Below the pieces are notes generated by a model, which was not told where the DNA came from, did no database searches, and saw only the letters and a list, made by a program, of their open reading frames with translations. This document shows, in pieces, positions 16,183 to 28,859 of a DNA stretch of 64,000 nucleotides. The first letter of the stretch is position 1. Every line of letters begins with the position of its first letter. This DNA is from an uncultured Alphaproteobacteria bacterium. Its GTDB lineage: Bacteria > Pseudomonadota > Alphaproteobacteria > RUG11792. The translations under genes and the position numbers were made by a program. The DNA lies in assembly GCA_944390585.1 (NCBI GenBank), contig CALXQI010000007.1:40702-104701 (forward strand). The letters run 5' to 3'.

Positions 16183-17178
16183 CTATATTAATTGATAAGT
16201 TCCATTTACACCAATATCAACACATGGATACATACCATAATCAATACTCCCCACCTTTATCTTATCTCCTTGTTTCATAACCTTCATATATACTTTAAAC
16301 AGTTTTGTACGATACCATCCACTGTTATAATGGCCAAATCCAATCCAGTCATCATTAAAAATTTCACCAGCACCACCATCCCATCGGCAAACTGCATTCA
16401 CTGATTCTTCACCTTTTTCCCATACTTTCACAACACTAACACACCTTGGCTCTTTTCTTATTCTTTCTACAATGCAAGCAAAAGCTTTAATAACACCTTG
16501 CTTAGTTGCCATACTATTATCTACCTGACTAAATTCCTGCAACAAACTATACGGCATTGTAGTCAAATCGCATTCAGTACGCGGATAAAAACTATTCTTA
16601 AAATTCCACACACTCTTCGGTGCCCAACGTCCATCATTCTCTCCATACTTATTATCACAATCAAACATCTTATTCCACCAACACTGCATTAACGTTTCAT
16701 TTGTTTGTGTGAATATGTCACCTTGCATTTGATACGCTTTTTGATACCATCCATTCAACCCATTTCGGTACCAAGGAATCATTACACAACAACCACAATG
16801 CCCCTGACGAACATTATGCTCAGCTACACCACTTAACACTCCATCAAAACCACCATTTTTATTTTTTTTGTATCGTTCCATATCTATCATATCAATCCAC
16901 CTATCAATGCCTCGTGCTTCCGTTAATGTACCAAGAATGTTATCATTATTTGCAAGAAACCCTGCAATCTTATCCAGACTTCCATCTTGAACATCTTTAT
17001 CTTTGTTTACACAATACCAACTATTATTACGATATTGCACGCTCCACCTCTCTTGTCTTTGTCTATGCTCTATTGTAGTATTTTGTGTCCTATCGTCATG
17101 AGATGAGAATACATCATATATGCAAGTTAAAAATACAAAAAATATACATTGTATTATACTAACTACCTTTTTAAACAT
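16183..17178 (-). CDS. Secreted GHCGC-motif protein (family B, copy B5)
   Basis: Intact family B protein of 331 residues. Signal peptide MFKKVVSIIQCIFFVFLTCI, then RWSVQYRNNSWYC, AEHNVRQGHCGCCVMIPW, FDCDNKYGENDG, PKSVWNFKN, MPYSLLQEF, a central aromatic block, YRTKLFKVYMKV and DYGMYPCV. These are the clearest version of the family landmarks, so this copy is the best reference. It starts 11 nt after the A5 stop with GGAGGT in the gap. It sits nearest to intact atpD, which is consistent with it being close to the ancestral unit. The function is unknown; the conserved His-Cys cluster could bind metal or form a disulfide. Confidence 0.75.
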   Translation of the reverse strand: MFKKVVSIIQCIFFVFLTCIYDVFSSHDDRTQNTTIEHRQRQERWSVQYRNNSWYCVNKDKDVQDGSLDKIAGFLANNDNILGTLTEARGIDRWIDMIDMERYKKNKNGGFDGVLSGVAEHNVRQGHCGCCVMIPWYRNGLNGWYQKAYQMQGDIFTQTNETLMQCWWNKMFDCDNKYGENDGRWAPKSVWNFKNSFYPRTECDLTTMPYSLLQEFSQVDNSMATKQGVIKAFACIVERIRKEPRCVSVVKVWEKGEESVNAVCRWDGGAGEIFNDDWIGFGHYNSGWYRTKLFKVYMKVMKQGDKIKVGSIDYGMYPCVDIGVNGTYQLI

Positions 17179-17189
17179 CTTACCTCCAA

Positions 17190-17933
17190 TTAAACAAATT
17201 TACTTGCTAACATCTCCAACACAGCGTCAACTTCTCCCAATATACGTGCACATTTACAATCACCTATTATTTTGCATCTTTCCCACCAGTTACTCCAATC
17301 CAAATCTACTACTTTTGCTAGTTTTTCTACAAACCAAACTAAAAATTTGTCTGTTTCACCATCATTAATACTTTTCACACATTGTTGCACCACAGTTTCA
17401 TTATTTATTTTATAAATACATGCATAAATAAATGTTATACACTTTATAGTATCCATCCAATCACACTTCATGTTATGTATATCACCAATTGTATTATGCA
17501 AAAAATCACATACCAAAAGCATATTAACATTGTTACATTCATCCAAATATGCCCCATTCTTTATCTGCGCAAACTGATACAATCTCCCAAACTTATAAGC
17601 AACATCCATATCATCCGCCATACCAGCACACTCCCAAGCACCATCACACACGGCACTCCACGTCCATCCAGATTCCTCATCGCCAACTTTTGTCTCCACA
17701 CTTTTTACAATTTCATCAAAACTTTTATCTTTTATACCTTCCAGCAGCGACTCAACCTCTTCGCAATACATCCAATAACATTTCTCAACACAAACTCCAC
17801 CTCGTATATCACAATCCTGAACAGTTACACTACGCTCTCTTTCTATAACATCATCTGCCACACTATTGCTACTGCCAGAAACACTCGCACACAACAAGCA
17901 TGCACATGCATAAACTACAAACACCACTTTCAT
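17190..17933 (-). CDS. Secreted family A protein, copy A5
   Basis: 247 residues from ATG 17933. The leader MKVVFVVYACACLLCASVSG is longer in hydrophobic core than in A1 to A3 but has the same Cys pattern. The mature part shares YKFGRLYQFAQIKNGAYLDE with the A2 block YRLGRILQDVRMENGF and a Cys-rich end (CKIIGDCKCARILGEV compare CSRLRRSGCACVCGEI). A5 and A2 thus form a subfamily distinct from A1 and A3. It is first in the pair with B5 and begins about 99 nt after the atpD stop, in the place where atpC (epsilon subunit) often stands. Function unknown. Confidence 0.7.
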   Translation of the reverse strand: MKVVFVVYACACLLCASVSGSSNSVADDVIERERSVTVQDCDIRGGVCVEKCYWMYCEEVESLLEGIKDKSFDEIVKSVETKVGDEESGWTWSAVCDGAWECAGMADDMDVAYKFGRLYQFAQIKNGAYLDECNNVNMLLVCDFLHNTIGDIHNMKCDWMDTIKCITFIYACIYKINNETVVQQCVKSINDGETDKFLVWFVEKLAKVVDLDWSNWWERCKIIGDCKCARILGEVDAVLEMLASKFV

Positions 17934-18031
17934 AATATACACACAAACAATCGCACACTAATATACTACCACAAATTAACGCTAATTAAAATCTCTTCCT
18001 TATGATACCATATATTGTATAATATTATGGT

Positions 18032-19486
<1,455 letters not shown>

Positions 19487-19517
19487 TCATATAACAATAT
19501 TATTGTATAACAAAGTG

Positions 19518-20345
19518 TTATTTCATGCACTCAACACTTGACACGATTTCTATAAGTTCCTGCGTAATTTTTGATTGTCGCGTTCTGTTGTATAGCATAT
19601 GCAAACTTTCGCTCAAGTCCTTAGCGTTTCGTGTTGCATTGTCTGTTGCAATAAGCCTTGCTGAAAATTCAGCCATCATGTGCTCAGATACAAGCCACAA
19701 CATTGCATGCCTTACATACGACATAAATACACGTTCCAACATTACACACAAATTTTCTTCAATCTCAACATACGGATGTTGTCTTTTAGGTGATGTTGGG
19801 AAAAGCGTACTAATTTGCCCACTTTGAACAATTGCGTTTTCATATTTACCACTTACAACAATAATTTTGTTTATTGCCTCTACCATAACAATATCAATAA
19901 TTTTTGATGATAATTTATTGGCAACATATTCTATATTATCTTTTTCTAAAATTTGTAAATATTCAGCATCTGCAATCTTAACTTTTTCGCCAAAACAAAT
20001 GACTTTTGCTTCATGGTTATTTGCAATAACATTTTTTGTTGTAACATTAATTGATTGAGTAAATGCGCCGCAAAAACTACTATTTGGAGATATTACAACA
20101 ATCAACGACTTACCTTCACGATTTGGATTCAGCCAATGGTTTTTTGAAAGCAATTTTTCAAATATCATTTGATTAAGTAGAATAGAAAAAATCTCCTGCA
20201 TAGCAGTAGTACAATCTTTAGCAAATCTATTAGAAGAATTTACTCTAGATAATTTAATAGTAGACACCATCTTCATAGCGCTTGTTGCCTTCATGATTGT
20301 CTCTACTGTAGCTGTTCTATTTTTTAGGCTCTTTAGTGTTTCCAT
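19518..20345 (-). CDS. atpG: ATP synthase F1 gamma subunit
   Basis: Central rotor shaft of F1, 275 residues. The N-terminus [20 protein letters not shown] and the C-terminal helix with [20 protein letters not shown] are diagnostic. Slightly shorter than most homologues (about 290), mainly in the middle. The ATG lies inside the last codons of atpA, an overlap of 29 nt in a different frame, indicating tight coupling. Confidence 0.97.
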   Translation of the reverse strand: METLKSLKNRTATVETIMKATSAMKMVSTIKLSRVNSSNRFAKDCTTAMQEIFSILLNQMIFEKLLSKNHWLNPNREGKSLIVVISPNSSFCGAFTQSINVTTKNVIANNHEAKVICFGEKVKIADAEYLQILEKDNIEYVANKLSSKIIDIVMVEAINKIIVVSGKYENAIVQSGQISTLFPTSPKRQHPYVEIEENLCVMLERVFMSYVRHAMLWLVSEHMMAEFSARLIATDNATRNAKDLSESLHMLYNRTRQSKITQELIEIVSSVECMK

Positions 20346-21888
20346 TGATACCTCTTTGTTCTGTAAATTTTGCTATAAAATCATCTAATTCCTTTTTTAT
20401 TTCATCATTTAAAACCCTATCTTCCTCAATTCTTTGCAAAATTTGCGTATCACTTTTTAATAACACTAATATATCTTCCTCTATTTCATGTATATTAGAT
20501 TTTTTAACATTAGCAAAAAAGCCACTATTAGCAATGTACAAAATTGCAACATGCTCGGCATCACTATAACTCTTGTGTTGCGGCTGTTTTAACAGTTCAG
20601 TTAATTTTTCACCATTAGCTAACAATTTTTTCGTCGACTGGTCGAGATCACTACTAAACTGTGCAAACGCTGCAAGCTCATTATACTGCGCGAGATCAAT
20701 CTTAATATTTCCAGATACTGCCTTCATAGCTTTTGTTTGTGCAGCCGAACCCACACGACTAACAGACACACCAACATTAATAGCTGGTCGTATACCTTTG
20801 TGAAATAACGAAGACTCTAAAAACAACTGCCCATCAGTTATAGAAATAATATTTGTTGGTATATACGCAGACACATCTCCTGCTTGCGTTTCAACTATTG
20901 GTAGCGCAGTTAACGACCCGCCACCAAGAGCATCACTCATCTTTGCTGCACGCTCCAATAATCTTGAATGTAAATAAAAAACATCACCAGGGAATGCTTC
21001 CCTGCCAGGTGGGCGGCGCAGCAAAAGTGACATCTGCCTATATGCAACAGCATGCTTTGACAAATCATCATATATTATTAGTGCGTGCATACCATTATTC
21101 CTAAAATATTCGCCCATAGAGCAGGCTGTATAAGGAGCAAGATATTGCATTGATGCTGGTTCTGAAGCCGTAGCAGCAACAACAATTGTATACTCCATAG
21201 CGCCATATTCAGTCAACGTGTGTACTAAATTTGCTACGCTGGAACGCTTCTGTCCTATTGCAACATAAATACAATACATCTTTTCTTTTTCTGGCAACTT
21301 ATCATTATACTTTTTTTGATTGATAATTGTATCTATAGCAATAGTAGTTTTTCCAGTTTGTCTATCTCCTATTATTAACTCTCTTTGTCCTCTTCCAACG
21401 GGGAATAATGCATCAATAATTCTAATTCCCGTAAACATTGGTTCACTTATTGCCTGACGCTCCATAATGCTTGGTGCCGGATTTTCCATGTTATACAGCA
21501 CTGTATCATTAATCTGAGCATTGCAATCTATTGGATTGCCAAAAGCATCAACAACACGCCCTAACAGTCCTTTACCAACCATAACATCAACAATTCTGTG
21601 TGTCCTTTTTACCAGATCATTTTCACGCACAGCACAGTCAGAGCCAACAATGACAACACCAACATTATCTGGCTCCAGGTTTTGCGCAATAGCTTTGGTA
21701 ATTTCCCCAGTTTCTGAAGAAACTATATCTACCCACTCACCTGCGCACACATTATCTAGTCCAAAAATCCTTGCAATACCATCACCAACAGACAGCACAT
21801 ACCCCGTTTCTGCAACATCAGCACGCGCAGCAAATCCAGCAATCTTTTCTTGTAAAATCGCTGTTATTTCAGTAGCTCTTGATTTCAT
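20317..21888 (-). CDS. atpA: ATP synthase F1 alpha subunit
   Basis: Non-catalytic nucleotide-binding subunit, 523 residues. Walker [36 protein letters not shown], and the C-terminal domain ending NTKEPKK. It overlaps the end of atpH by 4 nt (ATGA) and the start of atpG by 29 nt. Ends with TAG, which shows that TAG is an ordinary stop codon in this genome. Confidence 0.98.
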   Translation of the reverse strand: MKSRATEITAILQEKIAGFAARADVAETGYVLSVGDGIARIFGLDNVCAGEWVDIVSSETGEITKAIAQNLEPDNVGVVIVGSDCAVRENDLVKRTHRIVDVMVGKGLLGRVVDAFGNPIDCNAQINDTVLYNMENPAPSIMERQAISEPMFTGIRIIDALFPVGRGQRELIIGDRQTGKTTIAIDTIINQKKYNDKLPEKEKMYCIYVAIGQKRSSVANLVHTLTEYGAMEYTIVVAATASEPASMQYLAPYTACSMGEYFRNNGMHALIIYDDLSKHAVAYRQMSLLLRRPPGREAFPGDVFYLHSRLLERAAKMSDALGGGSLTALPIVETQAGDVSAYIPTNIISITDGQLFLESSLFHKGIRPAINVGVSVSRVGSAAQTKAMKAVSGNIKIDLAQYNELAAFAQFSSDLDQSTKKLLANGEKLTELLKQPQHKSYSDAEHVAILYIANSGFFANVKKSNIHEIEEDILVLLKSDTQILQRIEEDRVLNDEIKKELDDFIAKFTEQRGINGNTKEPKK

Positions 21889-22472
21889 ATTGCCCCTATA
21901 CTAATAGAACACAAATAGCGCTTCATTTGTTCAAGTTGACACGCAACAGATGCATCAAAAATTTTTCCTTCTGATATTATTTTTATACCTCCTATTATGC
22001 TTTTGTCAATTTCATATTCAATAATGCATTTTTCTTCAAACAATTTTAGCAATAGCTCTTCTACACTTACTTTTTGTTCCGGTAATAGCTCTACAGCACT
22101 TACAACATTAACAATTCTGCGATTTTTATATTTTGCAAGCATAATTTCAAAAATCTTGTTTATCCTGTGTAAAATATTAACTTGTCTGTTTTGCCCAATA
22201 ACACGCATAAAATTGGCAAAGACAGGACAACACGATAGATTATCAGCAATTATTGCCAATGACTTATCAATGTCCTTTTCTCTTGTGCTTGTACATGTTA
22301 AAAAATGCCTAATGGACTGATGTTTTTTTAATAAAGCACAAAATTTTTTAAAACTTTCTGACACGTCACTTAGACAACCTACTCGCCTTGCCTCATAAAA
22401 AAGCGCAGCAGCATACCTACCAGGCGCAGAAACTGTCAAAACCTTTATATTGCTAACTTCCAACAACAACAA
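21885..22472 (-). CDS. atpH: ATP synthase F1 delta subunit
   Basis: Peripheral-stalk subunit that ties F1 to b subunits (OSCP homologue), 195 residues. The N-terminal [17 protein letters not shown] and C-terminal [19 protein letters not shown] are typical of the family. First gene of the F1 operon here; no F0 genes adjoin. The start at 22472 gives a slightly long N-terminus, and [11 protein letters not shown] suggests a start a few codons later is possible. Confidence 0.94.
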   Translation of the reverse strand: MLLLEVSNIKVLTVSAPGRYAAALFYEARRVGCLSDVSESFKKFCALLKKHQSIRHFLTCTSTREKDIDKSLAIIADNLSCCPVFANFMRVIGQNRQVNILHRINKIFEIMLAKYKNRRIVNVVSAVELLPEQKVSVEELLLKLFEEKCIIEYEIDKSIIGGIKIISEGKIFDASVACQLEQMKRYLCSISIGAI

Positions 22473-22608
22473 ACTAATTAACTACCCATTACCATTGTAC
22501 CACATAAAAAAGCAAGAATACTAATTAAACATAATTATATACAAATTTAATTTAATATTGTATAAAAATTATCTATACAATTTTACACTATACAAAAAAT
22601 ACGATACA

Positions 22609-23214
22609 ATGTTGTATCAGGATCTTTACTGCTGCGATAGCGTGAAACAGAATGTACATATCATGCAGTGCGTTGCTTCAAATATCTGTCATGAGCTTGT
22701 AAATCACTTTAGTGTAATTAAATTTCTGCAATCTGATATTATGGAAGAAGATGGCGCTACAATATCTGATTTATTTGATAGATTTGATTTATTGTTTCTG
22801 TATATTGATTTTTTCAGAAGTATATTTACAAGTACAGACAGTGCAAATGATGCCTTAAAAATTGCAGTAGAAATATGTAAATTAAAAAAAGTTAATGTAA
22901 ACAATTGCGTCAGTACTGATGCTGCAACAGAAAAGATTATTGCTATTTTTTTATTTATTTTAGCAAAATCAGCAAGAAGTAATGTAACAGTATTTTTTCG
23001 CGAAAATGAACAAACAATAAAAATCATAGCTGAAAATTACACTGGTGGAATCCCACAAACTGTTATTAATACAATAAATTCAACACAACAAGAGATTGAC
23101 GCATATAACGTTATTGCGTATTATGCATTAATTTTGGCAAAAGAAAAAGAATTAAACTTACAAATGGACGTTGATTCAAATACTCTAGTAATACAAATAT
23201 GGAAGAAAGATTAA
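22609..23214 (+). CDS. chpT: ChpT-like histidine phosphotransferase
   Basis: 201 residues. The motif SNICHELVNHFSVIKFLQ corresponds to the RLCHDL...I.NGLELL helix of alphaproteobacterial ChpT, with His28 as the likely phospho-accepting residue. The C-terminal half resembles the degenerate ATPase-like domain of ChpT. In Caulobacter, ChpT relays phosphate from CckA to CtrA and CpdR. The Met 17 codons upstream is in frame but gives an unusual N-terminus, so 22609 is preferred. It overlaps trmB by 16 nt and is divergent from atpH. Assignment rests on the motif and length, and sequence divergence is high. Confidence 0.62.
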   Translation: MLYQDLYCCDSVKQNVHIMQCVASNICHELVNHFSVIKFLQSDIMEEDGATISDLFDRFDLLFLYIDFFRSIFTSTDSANDALKIAVEICKLKKVNVNNCVSTDAATEKIIAIFLFILAKSARSNVTVFFRENEQTIKIIAENYTGGIPQTVINTINSTQQEIDAYNVIAYYALILAKEKELNLQMDVDSNTLVIQIWKKD

Positions 23215-23840
23215 AATTTTACGGACGCATAAAATCAAGAGCATTAACAAGTAGACAATTGTTCTTATATAACAATTTTCTACCAGATGTTTTATTTACT
23301 GATTTTGCTGATTTAAAAACATCTACAAATATTCTAGAAATAGGATTTGGAAATGGCGAAACATTATCAACACTTGCATTAGAAAATCCAAATAAAACAT
23401 ATATCGGTTGTGAGATGTTTGTTAATGGAATTGCATCATTATTAGATAAAATAGAAAGAAATAAAATACAAAATATTAAAATTTTTAACGGAGATGCAAG
23501 ATTATTTATCAAACAAGCTCCAAATAAAATTTTTGATGAAGTATTGTTATTATTTCCAGATCCATGGACAAAACGCAAACACCACTTTAGACGATTTATA
23601 AATGACGACAATGTATTGCAAGTGCATAGAATATTGCGTGAACATGGAGTGTTCAAAATAGCAACCGACCATGCAGAATATGCATCAGCAATAATCAAAA
23701 CAATGCAAGCACATAAAAGCATTTTTGCTCTCACAGGAATGTATGACCAAAACACAAGGCCAAATTGGCCAACTTCAAAGTATGAAATAAAATCAAATTC
23801 AACACAAATAATGTATACAGTTTATACAGCAATACATTAA
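23199..23840 (+). CDS. trmB: tRNA (guanine-N7)-methyltransferase
   Basis: Methylates N7 of G46 in tRNA variable loops using S-adenosylmethionine. 213 residues with the SAM-binding motif EIGFGNGETL, then IGCEMFVNGIASLL, LLLFPDPWTKRKHHFRRFI (the family signature) and KIATDHAEYASAI, ending with NWPTSKYEIK. Start ATG lies inside the end of the ChpT-like gene. Length is normal for a bacterial TrmB. Confidence 0.96.
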   Translation: MEERLKFYGRIKSRALTSRQLFLYNNFLPDVLFTDFADLKTSTNILEIGFGNGETLSTLALENPNKTYIGCEMFVNGIASLLDKIERNKIQNIKIFNGDARLFIKQAPNKIFDEVLLLFPDPWTKRKHHFRRFINDDNVLQVHRILREHGVFKIATDHAEYASAIIKTMQAHKSIFALTGMYDQNTRPNWPTSKYEIKSNSTQIMYTVYTAIH

Positions 23841-24456
23841 ATCTATACACTATTAACAACAGACAAATACATATTATTATTTGCCATTAGAAAGTTAAAT
23901 ATATCACCTCTAACATTTAAACAGGCTTTTCCTATATTCTAGAACAACAATTAGCTCTTTATTTCTTTATTACATTTTTCTCAAAATTTATGCATACCTA
24001 TCACTCCCAATATTTGGCTCTTTAATATATCTACTAATTTCTATTTCTTTATTATCCTTTTTCTTAAAACATACCTATCACTTCTGATATTCAGACAAAT
24101 ACCTCTGTATGGATACCAATTTCTACTACTGCACTACTTTCTCTTAGAAGTTAGGTCTACTAATTGCTTCTAACATTCAAACAGGTTTCCCATATATTCT
24201 AAAAATCATGATGATTGGCTCTTTAATATATCTACTAATTTCTATTTCTTTATTATCCTTTTTCTTAAAGCATACATATCACTTCTAGTATTCAGACAAA
24301 TACCTCTATTGTATAGATACCAATTTCTACTACTGCACTACTTTCTCTTAGGAGTTAAGCTTACTAATTGCTTTTAACATTCAAACAGGCTTTCCATATA
24401 TTCTAAAAACCATGATGATTGGCTCTCTAATATATCTCTCCTACTCCTCCATTACT
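23841..24456. repeat. Noncoding stretch with about 2.7 copies of a 201-204-bp direct repeat
   Basis: A block beginning GGCTCTTTAATATATCTAC recurs at 24016 and 24217 and, shortened, at 24421. Between them, recognisable blocks include ACATTCAAACAGG, TATTCAGACAAATACCTCT and TACCAATTTCTACTACTGCA. A more diverged first copy begins near 23915. No frame is open across the copies, so this is not a protein repeat. No dyad-symmetric core was noticed. The repeat runs up to a dead xer fragment, which hints at a former mobile or plastic spot. Confidence 0.8.
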
Positions 24457-24602
24457 TTTCTTGGACGCCGCGTAGACCACCCGTTTGCTCCATAACATGT
24501 GTGGCGTGACGTTTTTTTGTATGTCAATTATGTTTGCTAATTTTTCTCACCAAGCTTTGCGTTGTGCATAAGTGCAGTTTTTCTGCAAATCTGTTCTTTA
24601 AA
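24457..24602 (-). pseudogene. Fragment of a Xer-type recombinase gene
   Basis: Read leftwards this matches the internal part of the intact xer gene at about 29490-29650. The matching peptide pieces include NRFAEKLHLCTTQSLVRKI and HVMEQTGGLRGVQE. A 24-nt deletion between short CACAC repeats removes the HAIRHTCA box that carries the catalytic His-x-x-Arg, and stop codons follow. It is a decayed partial duplicate. Confidence 0.85.
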
Positions 24603-24700
24603 AATTTGATCCTACCTATCGCCTGTAATACGCATAATAAACAAAATAAAACAAAGTACCCAATAAAAATGTTTATCCAAATCGTACTTTACTTAGTTGG

Positions 24701-26617
24701 CTACGCTTCACCACCATTACGCATCATAAACATACCGCTAACTATCATCCTAATCATGTGCTCAAGTTGCAATATCTTTGCTCTCAATTCATCCTGATCT
24801 GTAACACCATCCAAATTTGTAACGGATGACAACAGCAGTTTTTTCACAATCTCACTCCCCTTAAAAACTTTTGCCATTACTTTGGCGCGTTCCCTATCAG
24901 GAGGATTTTTCATGTTCGGCGCAGCAATCTGTCCAATATTAGCAACGTAAATCAGTACGTATCTGCCATCCAATTCTACAACCTGCTTTGCACACGTACC
25001 TGGTTTTGTCACACTAACAACAGAGAAAATGCTTGGCTCCATACCACGACGTGTTGCATTCTCAAATTGCTGTGCATAAACATCATCTGTCTCATTTTTA
25101 GAAATTTCTTCATAGTACCTTGTAAAACGGACTTTGCCACTAGTAATCTCCTTTAGTTTATTTTCAGCTGCACTTTTATCTTTAAATGCGAGCATCTTAA
25201 CAGAATACGTTTGCTTATTCTTTGGATCAGAATTAAACTCCTGCACCATTGCATTCATCTGCTGCTGTATCTCGCCTTCAGTAACTGTGCTACATATACT
25301 CACCAGAAACATTCTCGTATAGGTAGAATCCCTAATATCATCAATCGCCTTTGTGCATTTCTCTGTTTTATCAAACCCATCATCCTTGACAGCCTTGAGC
25401 AATACATATTCTTCAACATATCTCTTCCCCATTCTATAAACAGCAACCCTGCTATTACCATTGCCAATAGCTCTAACTATTTGCACAAACTCTGGATCAT
25501 CAACACCTTTTTCTACCCCAGTATTGATTAGCATAGCACCAACAGTAATTTTTTCTTTTCCAACAGTCGCAATTACAGAGTCGTTTTTCACGTCCCCCTG
25601 TTCTAATTTCTTAACAACCTCATCATACTCACTTCTTGCAATTTCCTTTCCATCTGGCCCAATATACCTAACATCATTCTTCTGTAAAATTGCATCAACT
25701 TTTTTCTGCAAAATTCTACTCATCACAATCCGTCTAAAATGTTCTGGACATTTTTTTGCTTGCTTTATCTCTTGTGCCGAAATAACAAAAACAGCACAAA
25801 ACATTGATTGCCCACCACCAAGCTCAATTTTTACAGGACCTAGCATCATATTAACAGGACCTGTAGTTGTACTTGCACTGCAATTTTCCAATGCCTCACG
25901 CAGCTCTGGCAACAAATCTGTCTTTACAACATCATTCATATCTCTAACGGCAACTGTCTTTTTCATAGTTTCTGCTACGCTTCTTACATCACTTTCACTC
26001 TTCAACTCAGCAAAGCGTTTTATATCCTCTCCATTCTGTGTTGCTATCACTATACATTTGTAAGATTTTTCTCCCTTCAACTTCTCGTTATAATAAACAC
26101 CATACTCCTCATCCCTAGCTGCATCATCAATGTCCTTATATATCTTGTCAATATATTGATTTACTACCTCCACACGCTCTTGCATTTTTACCTGCTTGAT
26201 AACATCCGGCTCACTACCTATGTTGTGCTTTATTGCATCGTGCAAAAGCACAGCCTTAACAGCATCAATCATCGTCACAAACGTTCTAGCTTGCGCCATG
26301 CTCATTCTTTCTTGCAAGCGCTCAGGCAAATTATTTACTTTGTTTTCGACTGCACTCTTTGTAATTGTTGGTATACCTTGTTTAAAAGCGACAGCAATAT
26401 CCTCGCTCTTAATCTCCGCGTCCTTCTTTTCTGCTGGCTGCTCTGTTGTTTTCTTTTCTTCTTTCTCTTCTACCCTCTCACGTGTCTTATCAGCTTCCTG
26501 CTGTGTAGAGACAACATCATCACATGTCTTACACCTCTTAAATACACCACTCTGCCATGCAATCACACCAATAACGGCAACAGATGCAAGAACAATTATC
26601 GTAGTTTTTGAATTCAT
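24701..26617 (-). CDS. Membrane-anchored periplasmic foldase-like protein (SurA/parvulin type)
   Basis: 638 residues. One N-terminal membrane anchor (TTIIVLASVAVIGVIAWQSG), then a charged linker rich in Glu and Lys and a helical chaperone-like region (NNLPERLQERMSMAQARTFV). Two parvulin-like modules follow. The second reads KMLAFKDKSAAENKLKEIT, then a gap ending in GRYVLIYVANI, resembling the PPIC fold; the first ends in MFCAVFVISAQEI. I infer a PpiD- or SurA-like folding factor for outer-membrane proteins. Sequence conservation in the catalytic motifs is poor, so isomerase activity is uncertain. It lies divergent from groES. A conventional ppiD occurs at 42190-44145. Confidence 0.6.
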   Translation of the reverse strand: MNSKTTIIVLASVAVIGVIAWQSGVFKRCKTCDDVVSTQQEADKTRERVEEKEEKKTTEQPAEKKDAEIKSEDIAVAFKQGIPTITKSAVENKVNNLPERLQERMSMAQARTFVTMIDAVKAVLLHDAIKHNIGSEPDVIKQVKMQERVEVVNQYIDKIYKDIDDAARDEEYGVYYNEKLKGEKSYKCIVIATQNGEDIKRFAELKSESDVRSVAETMKKTVAVRDMNDVVKTDLLPELREALENCSASTTTGPVNMMLGPVKIELGGGQSMFCAVFVISAQEIKQAKKCPEHFRRIVMSRILQKKVDAILQKNDVRYIGPDGKEIARSEYDEVVKKLEQGDVKNDSVIATVGKEKITVGAMLINTGVEKGVDDPEFVQIVRAIGNGNSRVAVYRMGKRYVEEYVLLKAVKDDGFDKTEKCTKAIDDIRDSTYTRMFLVSICSTVTEGEIQQQMNAMVQEFNSDPKNKQTYSVKMLAFKDKSAAENKLKEITSGKVRFTRYYEEISKNETDDVYAQQFENATRRGMEPSIFSVVSVTKPGTCAKQVVELDGRYVLIYVANIGQIAAPNMKNPPDRERAKVMAKVFKGSEIVKKLLLSSVTNLDGVTDQDELRAKILQLEHMIRMIVSGMFMMRNGGEA

Positions 26618-26831
26618 AATTAAGCGAAAAACTATCTACTATACATAAGGATTGTATCACAGCCGTAATTTTTTGCAAAAATATGTCGCCTAATTTATGT
26701 ATGTAAAAAGCGGGGCAAAAATTTTATAACACATGTAAATAAAATGTTACATAAATTATAAAAATAATATATTAATGTAATTTATAAATATTAATCAGTC
26801 AAAAATATATAATATTATAATAAAAAAAAGC

Positions 26832-26860
26832 TTGACGCGCTTTTGCCAAATGTTTTAAAT
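26832..26860 (+). promoter_or_regulatory. Promoter of groES-groEL
   Basis: TTGACG (26832-26837), 17-nt spacer, TTAAAT (26855-26860). The -10 hexamer abuts the CIRCE element, placing the operator at the transcription start. Confidence 0.75.
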
Positions 26861-26886
26861 TAGCACTTAGATAGTATGAGTGCTTA
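26860..26886 (+). promoter_or_regulatory. CIRCE operator (HrcA binding site)
   Basis: TTAGCACTT, nine bases, GAGTGCTTA. This is the CIRCE inverted repeat (consensus TTAGCACTC-N9-GAGTGCTAA) with two mismatches outside the core. Its place just upstream of groES fits repression by HrcA that is relieved by heat. Confidence 0.93.
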
Positions 26887-26901
26887 TTTTTGGAGGTTAT
26901 G

Positions 26902-27189
26902 ATGAATTTTAAGCCGCTATATGACAGAATTCTTGTTGAGCCGCTAGAACAAGAAGAAAAAACAGCAGGTGGGATTATAATCCCTGATACAGCAAAAGAC
27001 AAACCAACGGAGGGCGTTGTTATCGCCGTTGGGGATGGCGCAAGATGCGATTCTGGAGAGTGCAAAGCACTTACTGTTAAGACAGGAGACCGCGTCTTAT
27101 TTGGAAAGTGGGCAGGTACTGAAATCAAGATGGAAGGTAAAAGCTACCTTGTCATCAAAGAGTCAGACGTGCTTGGTATTTTTAACTAA
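26902..27189 (+). CDS. groES: Co-chaperonin GroES
   Basis: Lid of the GroEL folding chamber, 95 residues ([20 protein letters not shown] at the start). The mobile loop [18 protein letters not shown] and the domain [14 protein letters not shown] are typical. Two ATGs in tandem (26899, 26902) follow GGAGG; the second has the better spacing (5 nt). The in-frame TTG at 26890 would include the ribosome binding site and is rejected. Followed 20 nt later by groEL. Confidence 0.98.
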   Translation: MNFKPLYDRILVEPLEQEEKTAGGIIIPDTAKDKPTEGVVIAVGDGARCDSGECKALTVKTGDRVLFGKWAGTEIKMEGKSYLVIKESDVLGIFN

Positions 27190-27209
27190 TTTTGTAAGGA
27201 GGATTTATC

Positions 27210-28844
<1,635 letters not shown>

Positions 28845-28859
28845 AAATGTGTTCCACTG

